NCBI GenBank assembly: GCA_021234155.1
Contig: JAJEKV010000010.1
Coordinates: forward strand, 17,457,418 to 17,521,417
Direction: 5' to 3'
DNA from: Isoetes taiwanensis
Lineage: Eukaryota > Streptophyta > Lycopodiopsida > Isoetales > Isoetaceae
DNA length: 64,000 nucleotides
A model generated the notes under the pieces. That model was not told the DNA's origin. It saw only the letters and a program-made list of their open reading frames with translations, and searched no databases. A program made the position numbers and the translations under genes. Within the stretch, counting starts at the first letter, position 1, and each line of letters starts with the position of its first letter. Positions 1 to 11,679 of the stretch are shown here, piece after piece.

Positions 1-12
1 TTTTTTTAAAAC

Positions 13-457
13 AACCCACATAACTGTCATTAACATTAATTCACATAAACCATTACATCCAACACTTTTAGATTAAAATCCCCCTAAAACCCCCTTTGGT
101 TTGGGTGCATATTCACACGAGGGGTGACGTAGGGCAGCGAGAGCCCTCATAATTGTATTTTGCACGTACAAAATCAACACCATATAGTATTCCGCTTGAA
201 ATCTTATAGTATTATGCGAATCTTGTTATACAGTATAGCAAATTTTGTACTTGCATACCCCACAAACGAGGAACTTTACGTACGGTGTAGATTAAGGAAT
301 AAGGGGTGAATATACCTATCCAACAGCTCTCGTTGCCCGGAGTCACCCCTCGTGTGAATATGCACCCAAACCAAAGGGGGTTTTAGGGGGATTTTAATCT
401 AAAAGTGTTGGATGTAATGGTTTATGTGAATTAATGTTAATGATAGTTATGTGGGTT
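13..457. mobile_element. Foldback MITE with ~135-bp inverted arms
   Basis: Positions 13-146 and 324-457 are near-perfect reverse complements of each other, separated by about 180 bp of AT-rich spacer. The arms share landmarks such as ACCCACATAAC at the outer edge and GGTTTGGGTGCATATTC further in. The arms end inward at related sequences containing GAGAGC and CTCTCG. There is no coding capacity, so this is a non-autonomous foldback or MITE-type element. The outer boundary is uncertain because the window starts here, and no target-site duplication could be fixed. Confidence 0.8.
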
Positions 458-586
458 ATGTGGGTGGTCTTACAAAATGTAAATCATGTTTGCCAAGGCA
501 AACTTGAACAAATGTAAAACTAAATGTACATTAATTTACATTTTCCTATTGTAAATGTAATAAAATATAGTCCCATATCATAGTAT

Positions 587-1640
587 CTATGATGTATTTT
601 TACATTTATGCTTGAATAGAATAACAAAGATCAAAATTCCGTTTAAAAATGTAATAAGTTTTACATCAATTTGCAAGAAATATGAGACACCCTTCTGTGC
701 TTCTACCCAATGCTGGACAAATGTAGAGTCATGTTCTCGATCATCAGACATGTAAAAATGGATCTCCTTCATCAATTTATAGTCACCAATCTTAATATTT
801 GGAACTTCCCCATTCATGGCATGCCTATACGTGATCTGAACTAGAATAGAACATTGATCGTTTTGCCTGTGCAGTGTTTGACTTTCCTGTTGAATTTTAA
901 AAGTATAGTTCTCTGCGAAGTCAATCACAGAGATATTAATATCTTCTCGAAAAGTTTGCAAACACTCCTTGAAACTGATCAGCTTGCTATCTTGCCGCAT
1001 AGGTATGAGGAATAAATTGCTTAATTACAACATCTGCATGCACCATAAATTCATATGTTGATGTATTTTTATAAACCAACTTCATAACATCATTCGTATT
1101 AACAATTGGCTTTCCACCTTTGCCCACATCCTTCACGTAAGACTCTTTCACCTGCAACATGCACAACAATTCTTTAATCAGCAAACGATTTGTGTAGAAA
1201 TGATTAGAAATCTAAAAAGATACTATTCATCTTTGATTAGCAAAACTTATGTGAAGAAATGCTAAGAAATTAAAAATAGATGCTAATCATTAACATGGTT
1301 CATTCACTCAACTAAGAACACATTGAAAGAAACAACACTTTAAAGATACGCGAAAATACCTTTTCAAAGTTCTTCTAATTCAATCTATTCAATTTACTCT
1401 GCTCCTTTGGACATTTGAGGAAAGCCTTCAGCCCACAGTCTCCGCAATCCATTTGCAAACACTTTGGCTTGTGCCAAGATGTAATCATCCTTTCGACATA
1501 CCATGGACTTCCACATATCGCTCACACTGTGAAAAGTGTGCATATATGCTTCACATGTTGGTCCTGGGCCACAAATAGCACATTTGCGTCTACAGCTAGG
1601 CCCATGAAATTTAAAATCTCTTCGTACCTTTGTTGACTGT
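587..1640 (-). pseudogene. Sola-like transposase fragment (copy 1)
   Basis: The minus strand encodes part of the same transposase that is complete at 54744-57804. In protein order it has a Cys cluster (RKCAICGPGPTC, then MWKSMVC) at about 1640-1400, an intron-like gap, then GKGGKPIVNT and the core motifs SVIDFAENY, DQCSILVQITYR and YMSDDREHDSTFVQH. The equivalents in the full copy are SVVDFSENY, EQISILVHIT and FISDDKTHDTHFVQ. The frame is lost after FVQHWVEAQKG, before the SDGC and GHGKG motifs, so this is a truncated relic. Superfamily assignment is inference: the family's full copy has 4-bp TSDs and termini starting GGG, as in Sola elements. Confidence 0.7.
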
Positions 1641-1654
1641 TTGCCTTACATTCT

Positions 1655-2690
1655 AGAATGGGACTCGCATGAAACCAACAAACCGCCCGACTTGCTTCTC
1701 ATTCATCTCAGCAGATTTTCTACAATGGTGGATAGTGGGTAGCCGCACACATGCGAACTACCCATAAAAAAAATAAAAGGAAAATCCAATTATATCATTT
1801 GGACCCCAACAAAATATAATGCTAATAGAGACTGGGCTAGTGTACCTGCCGAAAGCTTATCACCGGGATTAAAAAACCCCGCCCTTTCGTGTTTTCGAGG
1901 AAAAACCCTAGTGATAAGCCTTCGGCAAGGGGCTTTGACAAACGTAAGGCATAAAAATCGCTCCCAAAACCCACGAATGGAAAAGTCGAAAACAGGATGC
2001 CGCCGCTAACCTAACTTTGTACGCACATCACCAACAAAACAACAAGACAAAACAAACCTCCCAGAGTGGAGGGGCTGATTCTGTAGCGTGCCACGCGATA
2101 AAAATACAATAACAAAGAAGGGGGAGGGTGGGTTCAAAGAGAATAAGGTACTGCTGAGAGAGAAGAGGAAGCGCCGATGAGAAGTCGAAGCAGAAATGCG
2201 CCTAAAATAGCGAACTCCCAACCAGAACGGGCATGCGCCGCCCGCATGCATGCAAAACATGCATGCTCGTCCCATTCTAGAATGGCGATCCGATGTCTCG
2301 GATCGATGGGATTCTAGAATGGGACTCGCATGAAACCAACAAACCGCCCGAATACCAAAGGACTTCCTTAACAAACTAGGATCGAGGGCCGAAGGTCACG
2401 GGATGAAGGCTAAAGGCCGAAAAGGACAAAGATGAAAGAAACGCCAAATTGGCTAAACCGGGCAGAAGAAGCCCTCCCCTCCTCGAAACAATTCAAAGAG
2501 AATAAGGTAATGCTGGCGAGAAGAGGAAGCGCCCGATGAGAAGTCGGGGCGAAATGCCCTAAAATAGCGAACTCCCAACCAGAACGGGCATGCGCCGCCC
2601 GCATGCATGCAAAACATGCATGCTCGTCCCATTCTAGAATGGCGATCCGATGTCTCGGATCGATGGGAAATTCAACTCGCATGTGGTAGA
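1655..2690 (-). repeat. Composite repeat, left inverted copy
   Basis: This ~1-kb block is the reverse complement of 6988-8061 with moderate divergence. It contains a structured ~79-bp segment at 1848-1926 whose ends form a 16-bp stem with one mismatch (GCCGAA-GCTTATCAC pairing with GTGATAAGC-TTCGGC). It also has a direct repeat with a period of about 360 bp: 2211-2310 recurs at 2571-2670. Each unit has GCATGC-rich DNA followed by a nested hairpin at 2271-2323 (outer 13-bp stem, inner 8-bp stem CGATCCGA/TCGGATCG). Translations of the block look like chance frames. No transposase or LTR signature is seen. Confidence 0.75.
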
Positions 2691-2699
2691 TGCAGCAAT

Positions 2700-3990
2700 A
2701 TGTCTCTCACTCTTTAAGTCGTCTGACGAACTTTTTATTCAAAACCTCAAATAACCTTATTCCAACTTTTATGTTTGGAAATTGCCGTTTGAAACTTTCA
2801 TAGAACATTACCTGCATTGACAAATCTAACTAAGTTATTACATATTCAAAATTGTAGCATAACTCATAATATACATGTGATTCTTCGAGGAAGTGGATTG
2901 CATGCAAATTCTGTGGTCTTGCTATCTTCTTTGCCATCAAGATTTCTTCTTAATCTGATAACTTGTCTCTTTCCAAGCCAATTTCTCCCTCTTTCTCTTC
3001 CTGATCTTCTATTGTCTTCTCTTTTTTAGTCATGATTCTCCTGCAAATTGTATTAGGGGATACATAATAACATGTCTTGGTGCAAGGAGCCTTACAAGGT
3101 GTAGAATCAGGTTGTGTTTCAGCACTCTCAATTGGAGATGAGACTGCTTCAAATGAGCAGGGATCCACATCATTTTGGATCTCTAATGGAATTGAAGTTT
3201 ATGCTTCAACATGCAAATTTGGCATGTGGATTTCCACATTGTAACCAAATGCAGCAACTAAGGCTTGTCGATCTTGACCAGCAAATCTTGCTTCAAATTA
3301 TGCTGCATATTTCTCAACAATTGCCTTCAACCCAACAATCCCATGCATAAGCAAGACTTCTTATTCAGACAATTGCTATAGAAACAAGAACTCTGTTTCA
3401 TTTCTTCAAAATTGAATTCCATCACCAAAGCTCCACCGAGAAGCAGGAGATCTGCTCCTAGAAACCGAATTGATGACATGGCTAACAAACTCCCAAATCG
3501 GGAGAAGTGGAAAACTCAAATTTGCGTGTGCTGTAGAAGCGCCCGTCAATACCTAATCTTGACGAATATAGGGAGGTAGAAAATGCATATATAAAAAGGT
3601 AAAGCACCTCACAAGCACTCAGTGTCGCAGACAAAAAAAGAGTCCCTCAATAACGTGCCTAGACCCCTATCGAGCTTACGTTCGTTGGAACTGAAGAGAT
3701 TGCTGACATCTTTAGAAGCCATTGAGTAAAGAAAAGTTTGAAAAACATCGGCTTGGAGTGAGCAAGATAATTAATGATGCAAGACCGGAACAAGTGGGAG
3801 TGTTGAAGAGGTGTTTCAGTTGTCTTACTGGCAGTGTTGAGTCAGATGATGATGAAGAACCCAGATCCTCAAGGGAGATGTCTACTGGTCTGAAACGGCA
3901 TAAGTGTGAATAACCTTCAGGTCATTTTGTTCCTATTCTCATTCACATCTTATATAAGCCACTACAAAGGCTCTTCATGCCTATAATCAA
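2700..3990. other. No recognised gene; one small open frame
   Basis: AT-rich DNA without a recognisable family. A 63-codon frame on the plus strand at 3722-3913 (RPEQVGVLKRCFSC, then an acidic SVESDDDEE stretch and a basic end) has protein-like composition and could be the last exon of a lost gene. It matches nothing I recognise. Confidence 0.3.
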
Positions 3991-3999
3991 TACATATCA

Positions 4000-4385
4000 T
4001 AGTTAATAAGTATGCTATGAAGAATATTTTATTGCTTTGTTAATGTGATGTAAGCTTGGCCATTGTTATGACATAATGTACAAACGGTGTGGAGAGAGTA
4101 CATAGCTTACTGGTCACCATCAACAAAATCGAATGTATATTTTAGGTTTCATAGACAAAGACACATGCACAATGGGTCAAAAGAATTCCATCACCGACCA
4201 GCACGTTTCGGTGGGCCATTAAATTCAACTTGTTGTACATATAGATGGCAAATAATATCTCAACGTAATTTAAATGGACAATCTATCTTCTAATTATCAC
4301 ATACTTAGATGTTTCAGGCATAAAGAGAGAAGCATATAGATCCTAGCTTAACAACTAAAATTCTCTTATCATAATATTATTATAC
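4000..4385. repeat. AT-rich interspersed repeat R1, intact copy
   Basis: The stretch from AATAAGTATGCTATGAAGAA to CAACTAAAATTCTC recurs at 6815-6988 and 8062-8292. In this copy the sequence GCACAATGGGTCAAAAG is continuous. In the other copy it is opened between GCACAATG and GGGTC by the composite repeat. It is non-coding and is probably a non-autonomous DNA element or an old interspersed repeat. Confidence 0.8.
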
Positions 4386-4960
4386 CCATTTTAGTGCTTT
4401 CTAAACATCATCATCCAAATTTTGAGAAGCTAGAGGCCCCTCTTCTTGCTACGCTCGTCCTTCGAGATCATCCTTCAAGGGAAGCATCACTTTCTCATTC
4501 CTTCTGTTGAGAATAAGCGCGGTCTAGATTGTAGTGGCATTTTTTTCATCATTTTGAATTCCATGAATTCATTTATTCAATTAGCCCTAGTTCTTGGAGT
4601 TTGATTATCTATTATGTACATTACAAGTATCTCGTATTTGATGGGTCTTGTCTTTGTGATAGATTTGCTCCTCTGTCTTTTCTGCTAAGTACTCTTCACC
4701 ATTTAGTATTTTCCTTCATCCAACTAGTTCTTAGGTATCAAATCATTCTTGATACCAAGTAATATCCTTTGGTGTAGTACTATATCTTATGTATGAATAC
4801 ACAACAACACAATTTCGTTGAAATACTAGATACAAAATTTGATGGCATTCTGTTATAAGTCTTAAGAAAATGTTGTAGCGATCTGGTTGTACTATTGTTT
4901 AAAAATTGTTGCAACAACCCACTTAAATTGGATGCGTGCTCCTCACAATGAAATATTAGA
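4386..4960. other. No gene seen
   Basis: AT-rich intergenic DNA with no coding or repeat signature that I could support. A short stretch near 4890-4940 resembles 5545-5590, on either side of the LINE fragment. Confidence 0.4.
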
Positions 4961-4965
4961 CAAAT

Positions 4966-5754
4966 TTTTTTTTGTTGAAGGACGTCAGACTTTATTCAAT
5001 CAAAGAGTAAAATACAAGTATAAATGCAGAGACAGGAATAAAATCTCAGCGGATAAGCAGAGACCCACCGAGTGAAGCAACCTGCCTAAGCATAAGAGTG
5101 CACATCCAAATACTCCTCAAAAATCAATCGCCTCTTGCGAGGGGCAAGTGAAGAACAATGATACGACTTTACAATGTAACCTTGAGCTTCTTGGAGAACA
5201 CGATTATCTGCCACATCCAGACCTTTGAAGATTACCAATCTTCATCTTTTCCAGATAGTCCAAAGCAACCATCCTGCTGCTAGATGAAAAGCCTGGCCTT
5301 GTAACTCTGTCCAGGTACTTGGGTAAATTGCCAAAAGCAGTTGTTGACTTGTTAGTGAAACCTGAAAAAGGGAAAACAACCAGTCCCATACATGTCTAAG
5401 GTGTTCACACATGAAAAAGCAATGCTCAATGGTCTCAGATCCACGCTTGCATACTGGACACTGATTTGATATTCTAGGGTTAAACTTATGGACAAGCACA
5501 TTAACCCGCAGACACCTATGAAGAGGTTGGTACATCTTAGTTATAATATTGTTTGAAAGTGGTTGTAATAACCCACATAAATTGCGATAAAAAGTTGACA
5601 AAAGGATGTCATTGCCTTGGACGACATATTTGACACTATGCATTAGACACAAATTTGACACAACACAAGCACTTTGTGTCAAGATAGTAGCAGTCGACAC
5701 AAAATTGTCACTACACCTATGGCTTGTCACAAGGGTTGACACTATATCCCCCAT
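4966..5754 (-). pseudogene. LINE 3' end (reverse-transcriptase zinc-binding region)
   Basis: The minus strand encodes the C-terminal part of a plant LINE ORF2: a Cys/His zinc-binding module CPVCKRGSETIEHCFFMCEH around codons 100-120 of the 170-codon frame, followed by the Trp-rich HVWDWLF and GWLLWTIWKR. This is the arrangement of the zf-RVT domain that ends plant LINE polyproteins. A T-run at about 4965-4974 on the plus strand is the expected poly(A) tail of a minus-strand LINE. The reverse-transcriptase and endonuclease domains are missing, so this is a 5'-truncated dead copy. Confidence 0.7.
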
Positions 5755-6770
5755 CCTCTTGTAGTGAGATGATCAACTTGGATTGAAAGGCAACCGTGAA
5801 GAGGCAGCTTGGTACTAAACATGCACTTGAATTTTGCCACAAAGTGAGTGCTATAATCTTTTGTGACTGTGGCTGGGGTTTTGATGGACTAGTGCCTGAT
5901 AGAAACTGGCAAAGAACACAAGTTTACTATAAATGATGCTAAAATATTGTGAAATGCTTCCCAATTTGAGGTTCCGAAGAGAAATGGGACGGGTAAATTA
6001 TACTTGATTTCTTTACCGTTTTGATCTTTATATTCTTTTATTATATAGTTTTCTTCTTTATATATATTGCATTTATCTTCTGCATCTCATAAATCCTGCC
6101 TTTATATGTCAAAACTCATCTAAATGCATGTGTAAAGCTCGTGTGTCAATGCTCATATAAATGCATGCGTAGTATTATCATGTTATTCTACCAATATTGT
6201 TCAAGAAACATTCGGCTTGATAAATCACTGTATAACTGTACAAATATTTGGAATTCATATTCTTTGAGTGGAGTACGACATCTCACTAATTAGATGTTGG
6301 GCCCATCTACAAACTTGACCTGATAATAGAAGAGTTGTGGCTTCTACTTTCTAGAACTACTTGAGGGGGATAGTGCAAATGAGAGAGATTCCACTTTGTT
6401 GACATTTTCTTCCAGTTGATTTTGATGAGGGAGGGCCCCTAGTCTATATTCAATTGATATATAAACTGACTATCCAACAACGTCTGTAGGTATATCTCCA
6501 TTCAGCTATCTTTGCAAGTATGTTTGTATTTAACTATCTCCATTTATGATGTGAAAATGGAGTTCCTAACAATTCACGATGGAAAAAGGAATATGATAAA
6601 TGAGAATACTTCATAATTAGTGAAAATAATGAACCATGTGTCAACAAACTTGGTATGAGTTGGATAAAAACCAACATTGTCGAGTAGTTGTTTGACTCAA
6701 AATACTTTGGTTTTTAGCTAACACTAATATGGACGTTACATAAATCTACCCCTATAAATGAGTAGGAAAA
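5755..6770. other. No gene seen
   Basis: AT-rich DNA. The stretch 5610-5740 just before it has several GACAC/GTGTC motifs, but no element boundary could be fixed. Nothing coding is recognisable. Confidence 0.4.
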
Positions 6771-6774
6771 AGGA

Positions 6775-6813
6775 AATGTTCGCGGCTGCCTGGCCGCCAC
6801 AATAAATTTTTTG
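6775..6813 (-). repeat. Short repeat with GC-rich imperfect palindrome
   Basis: Read on the minus strand this segment aligns to 17405-17446 on the plus strand. Both have A-rich DNA, then AAATTTAT, a GGCGGCC palindrome core and GAACATTTC. The CTACAAGAAATTT start seen in the other copy resembles the terminal sequence of plant CACTA elements. No transposase lies nearby. Confidence 0.45.
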
Positions 6814-6814
6814 T

Positions 6815-6988
6815 ATTTAATAAGTATGCTATGAAGAATATTTTGTTGCTTTGTTAATGTGATGTAAGCTTGGCCATTGTTATGACATAAAGTACAAACG
6901 GTAAGGAGAGAGTACACACCTTAGTGGTCACCATCAACATAATCGAATGTATATTTTAGGTTTCATAGACAAAGACACATGCACAATG
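6815..6988. repeat. Repeat R1, split copy, left part
   Basis: This aligns to 4000-4170 up to ATGCACAATG. The remainder of R1 resumes at about 8062 with GGGTCAAAAGATACC. The interruption is the composite repeat at 6988-8061, which shows that the composite repeat is the younger insertion. Confidence 0.8.
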
Positions 6989-8061
6989 TCGTCGATTCGC
7001 GTAGCGAATCGCCATTCTTGCTCAAGACGAGCATGCATGCATTGCATGCGTCGCATGCATGCATCGCATGCGTTTTGGGCCGTTCTTCAGGTTGGGCGTT
7101 TGCTACTTATTGCGGAGTTCTTCATCGACGTTTCATCGGCGCTTCCTCTTCTCTCAGCAGTACCTTATTCTCTTTGAATTGTTTCCAGGCAGGGGAGGGG
7201 CTTCTTCCTGCCTGGTTTGGCCAATTTGGCGTTGCTTTCCTGCTGTCCTTTCCGGCCTTTCGCCTTCATCCTGTGACCTTCGTCCTCGATCCTAGTTTGT
7301 TAAGGAAGTCCTTTGGTATTCGGGCGCTTTGTTGGTTTCATGCGAGTCGCAGTGCAAGAATGTCGTCGATTCGCGTGGCGAAATCGCCATTCTTGCTCAA
7401 GGCGAGCATGCATGCATTGTATCGCGTCGCGTGCATGCATCGCGTCGCGTTTTGGGCGTTCTTCGGGTTGGGCGTTTGCTACTTATTGCGGAGTTCTTCA
7501 TCGGCGTTTCATCGGCGCTTCCTCTTCTCTCAAAGATTACCTTATTCTCTTTGAACCCACCCTCCCCCCTTCTTTGTTTTTATATTTTGTACAAGTTCTG
7601 TTTATCATGTTTTCCAACCCGGTGGGTGATGTTTTTTTTCCACCCATTGGGTGATGCTATTCTTTGGTATGTCTCTCGTTTGTTGTGTTGGTGATGTGCA
7701 GGTACAGGTTGGCGAGCGCCATCCGTTTTGACTTCTCCATGCGGGGGTTTTTGGGAGCGATTCTATGCCTTACGTTTGTCTAAGCCCCTTGCCGAAGGCT
7801 TATCACTAGGGTTTTTCCTCGAAAACCCGAAAGGGCGGGGTTTTTTAATCCCGGTGATAAGCTTTCGGCAGGTACATCAGCCACTCATCTATTAGCATTG
7901 TATTTGTTTTTGGGGTCCAATTGGATTTTCCCTTTATTTTTCGTGGGTAGTTCGCATGTGTGCGGCTATCCACTGTCCACCATTGTAGAAATCTGCTGAG
8001 ATGAATGAGAAGCCTATCTAGCGCTTTGTTGGTTTCATGCGAGTCGCAGTGCAAGAATTCC
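6988..8061 (+). repeat. Composite repeat, right copy, inserted in R1
   Basis: This is the inverted partner of 1655-2690. It contains two direct units of about 375 bp that start TCGTCGATTCGCG (6988 and about 7362). Each has a CATGCATG-rich segment, then TTTGGGC, then TTATTCTCTTTGAA. The copy ends with the structured 79-bp segment at 7791-7869 and GAGTCGCAGTGCAAGAA. Hairpins at 6998-7016 (CGATTCGC/GCGAATCG) and 7354-7396 match the position of the hairpin in the left copy but differ in sequence while keeping pairing. No protein of recognisable family is encoded. Confidence 0.75.
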
Positions 8062-8292
8062 TATTAATGAAAACAATAGGGTCAAAAGATACCATCACCG
8101 ATAAGCACGTTGCATTGGGCCATTAAATTCAACTCGTTGTACATATAGATGGCAAATAACATCTCAACCTAATTTAAATGAACAATCTATCTTCTAGTTA
8201 TCACATACTTAGATGTTGCAGGCATAAAGAGAGAAGCACACAGATTTTAGATTAACAACTAAAATTCTCTCATCATACTGATATTATACCCA
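8062..8292. repeat. Repeat R1, split copy, right part
   Basis: This aligns to about 4172-4385 of the intact R1 copy. Shared landmarks include GGGCCATTAAATTCAACT and GTACATATAGATGGCAAATA. Confidence 0.8.
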
Positions 8293-8536
8293 TGTTAGTG
8301 CAATGATAAATGAGAGATTATACCATGTTCTAAACAACCGCATCCATGATAGAGGACATATTATTTCTCATCCTCATTTCATGGACTCAAAACTGTATCT
8401 AAAAGTTATTACTGTGAAGATCCGGTAAATAACCTTTTTATTGCAGATGGATGCCCCCAAAATTTGCATCCCATTGGGCAATAATGTTAACTTGTTAGAA
8501 AATTTTAGTTCAGTAGACTAACCACATCTTCAAGTA

Positions 8537-11500
8537 TCAGAGAGACAATTTGCTTGATTTGATCCCGGACATCGGCATATCCACCAAGCTCAAAATCTCC
8601 TCAATGGCCATGTCAACAGGCTCAATTTCAGGAAACTGGGCTAGCTCACTTCCATCAAACTCAGCAGGAAAATCCTTAGCAATTCCTTCCATAAGAGGGT
8701 CATCTTTAAACTGCACCATGCAGCCATCATCTTCTCTTCCAGTCTCTGCTTCGGATTGCCTAGTATTACCACTACTATCCTGCTTCATTCTTTTAGACTT
8801 GCTTCCACTAGGTTCAGAACTAAATGTATTTGCCGTCGCATCTCTGGATGTTCTTGACTTTGTCTCTTGTCCTTGAGATTTGCATTGTGTTATGGACATA
8901 GAATTACATGCTGATTTTAGCTTCCTTGACCTTGTTTCACTTCCAAGGTATGACTGACTAGCTTCTTGTGCTTGTTTCTCAGGACTAGGAAGACACAAAT
9001 TTGGTCCACACGTTCTTGAAGCTTTTTTACCAGAAATAATCTGCGCTCACAAACAGTCTAGCTCTTCAATTTCAGGTTAACAAGCTATGAAAGAAATATA
9101 ATGGTGGAAAGGACCAATGCATTTCAAAGAAACATACATGCTTTCCAGTTAATGAATCCTTGTAGAGAATCATGTAGTCCCCTTCTTCAAGCCTGTGAGA
9201 CTTGATGAACTCGCCTAATTTCATAGAAGCAAACTATTAGCACACCAATATGATTGTAAGAACAAGCACTAGTTTGCGAGAGTCGCATAGCATGTAGTTT
9301 TACTTGTGTTCTCCAGCAAGTACATGCGGCTTTTATTGTTCGGCCAGAACCTACATATGATAGAAATTTAAGTAACGTATAACAGCTCCACAAGGTGATT
9401 AGGATTGAATTTGCACCTGTAGCGAAGATGCCATCGGCGAGATGTCATGAGGTCCTCCATAACAATAGTCATGCCTTCTCTTGCAGTGAGAGATGGCAGC
9501 CTGCTTTCTGCATCTTTCTATGGGATGACAATAAGATCAGTCATCATAAAACATAACAGATCTCAAAATCTAGCTAGGCCATGTATTTGAATCTATGAAC
9601 CTGGTGCCTGCATGTAACTTAATACCAAACTATGATTCTACAAAAATAAGGCCAGCCATTAAGACACATCAATTCAAGCAACCTATTGATACCAAGTTAG
9701 GATTCATGCAACCTTCAATGCCAAATCCTTGATGCTATGTAAAGAGCGGTTCTACCTTTGGCAAGACTATTCTTCCCAAATTGCCAACATCACTGGGTTT
9801 CAACTGCTTTTGTAGGAGGAACTTGAGATTCTTTTCAGAAATGGTTCCCTGGAAATACAGATATGCAAAGGAATAAATCCACCTAAACCAACCAGGGGTT
9901 AAGTTGCACTGTATGCTATCAGTGCAAAGCTACCAACATGGCAGTAAAGAAAACTATAATCAGATGGAGTGCAAGACTACTGGAATGGTATTCAAAGAAC
10001 TAGAAGTCAAGATTAAGGAGCAGATAAAATGTACGAGTAGAACAGAATATTGATTACAGCCAGCAAGGTCTAAATTTACAGACTGATAAGAATAGAAGAA
10101 CATAAATCAGCATAAATTGCTAGAATGAAAAGGAACAAAAGATAAATTATAGGATGATTACAACAGAATGAACGAGCAGATGTGCTAGAAGAATGTGCAA
10201 GTGAAAATTCTCAAAACTAATGCAATTAGGGTCTGTGAAATGAAGAACATATGAACTAAACTAAAATCTGAAAAATGAACCAAGATGAGAACGAAGAATT
10301 GAAAAGACTTACACGAGATTCTTCAGGTGGATTGAATTTAGTATGGCCATTAGAGAGGCTTCTGCGACAAGGGCTAGAAGACCAAGCGCCAGACCGATTT
10401 TGCACCATAGATCTTCGTTTTCTGGCCATTCTGCTCTTTCTAGCAGCTCTGGTAGTGGCAGCAGGAGTACCAGGTCTAGAAATTGGCTTACTTACAGCTA
10501 AAGCAGGCATGGAAGCCTTTCTGCCAAATCCTTGAAAACTAGCATCCTGTGAAGAGCTTAAAGTATTAAACCCTACATTAGAAACCTGGGTCTCTACATA
10601 ACCTGCATTTCTGGTCTTCAAAGGAACTAGCGGTATGGGAGTACCTAAAGGGATCGAATTTTCTATCCCTACCATATTAGTACTCGAAGAAAATGCACAC
10701 TGCCCATATGCGGCCCCAGAAGGAAAACTCGAAGCATGCGTAATTTCGCATTTTATCGAATCTATTTCAGACGATCCAAGGGGTGTACAATCTGAAAATG
10801 TTTGATCCAAGTTATTTCTGTGCTGAATCATGGCAAATTGCCCTATGGGTGCTTGATCTGATGGGAACAAGCATGTTTTTACAGACGAATTAGTCACTGC
10901 AGAAGAATTAATCACTGCTTGGGCAGAAAGAGGCTCTTGCATTTCCCAGTCTGAAAAATCCCCACCCCAATCCGTTCTCCAATCATTTAGATAGATATCC
11001 TGGCTAAAACTAAAATTAAGATTAAGATTATTGTGGGAGGCAAGCTGCTCGTTTATTCCGGTTAGTCCAGCATGATCGGCTGGGGCAGAAACTTGGGGCA
11101 GATCATAAAACTCTGCGCATACCCTTTCATAGCAGGGGCTGGGTTGCTGCTGGTCTTTTTCCACAGCATCTATGATCTTGGGAAGCCAGTCTTCGTTGTC
11201 GAATTGAAGGGGATTCTGATTATAACCCACGGATTTGTTTAACACCCACTCTGGTGTCCTTTCTGCTTCAAATCCTTCGTCTTTTGATTCATCAGTTGGG
11301 GTTGAACCAGAACTAGGGATGGAATCAGAATTAAAGCGTTCTATTATGGCTTCCGCTTTGAGGGATTGCTTACAAGGCTCCAAAATCAATCCCGTGGAAG
11401 ATGTATTTGTAGATGAGAGACTGGTTTTGATACTACATTCTTTGGTTTCTTCTCCCCGCGAAGAATTTGCAGCTCCGCTGTCCTGTTTTACCTTGCTTTC

Positions 11501-11668
11501 GATCCACCCATCGCTGGATTCTATCTTCTTCACCCCTTGGCATAGATCAGAAGTGGGAATTGGCGGTTTTTTGCCAAATTCATCCCATTTTTTTTTGTCG
11601 ATCGCCTGGTCTAAGCCTGTAACAAAACTTATATCAGAAACGCGAAACCCACTATAAACTTCTCTCAA
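8537..11668 (-). CDS. ABI3: ABI3/VP1-like B3-domain transcription factor
   Basis: A six-exon gene can be traced on the minus strand. The large exon is about 11668-10313, followed by 9848-9756, 9517-9417, 9350-9304, 9214-9138 and 9040-8537. All junctions have GT..AG and keep frame. The large exon carries a Ser/Asn/Pro-rich acidic activation-like region and, near its end, the B2 basic motif [12 protein letters not shown]. Exons 2-5 encode a complete B3 DNA-binding domain: [45 protein letters not shown], then [12 protein letters not shown]. This combination is diagnostic of ABI3/VP1 proteins, nuclear regulators of abscisic-acid and desiccation-tolerance genes through RY elements. No stops or frameshifts are seen. 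The 5' end is unsettled: an in-frame stop precedes 11668 with no ATG, and TTTTGTTACAG near 11620 could be an acceptor, so an upstream exon is missing from this model. Confidence 0.85.
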
Positions 11669-11679
11669 AAGACCACCTC

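Noticed and set aside
1655-2690. Composite repeat as a retrozyme with hammerhead ribozymes
   Set aside because: Unit length (~360-375 bp) fits, and GATGAG...GAAA strings occur, but the CTGATGA core and the cleavage triplet with matching stems are not present in order.
7780-7880. Bacterial-type terminator or prokaryotic contamination in the CCCGAAAGGGCGGGGTTTTTT segment
   Set aside because: The same segment occurs twice inside a plant interspersed repeat with diverged copies. It is part of a longer stem and has no bacterial genes around it.
6988-8061. Composite repeat as a Helitron
   Set aside because: The left edge starts TC, but the insertion is not between A and T and no CTRR end with a preceding hairpin lies at the right edge.
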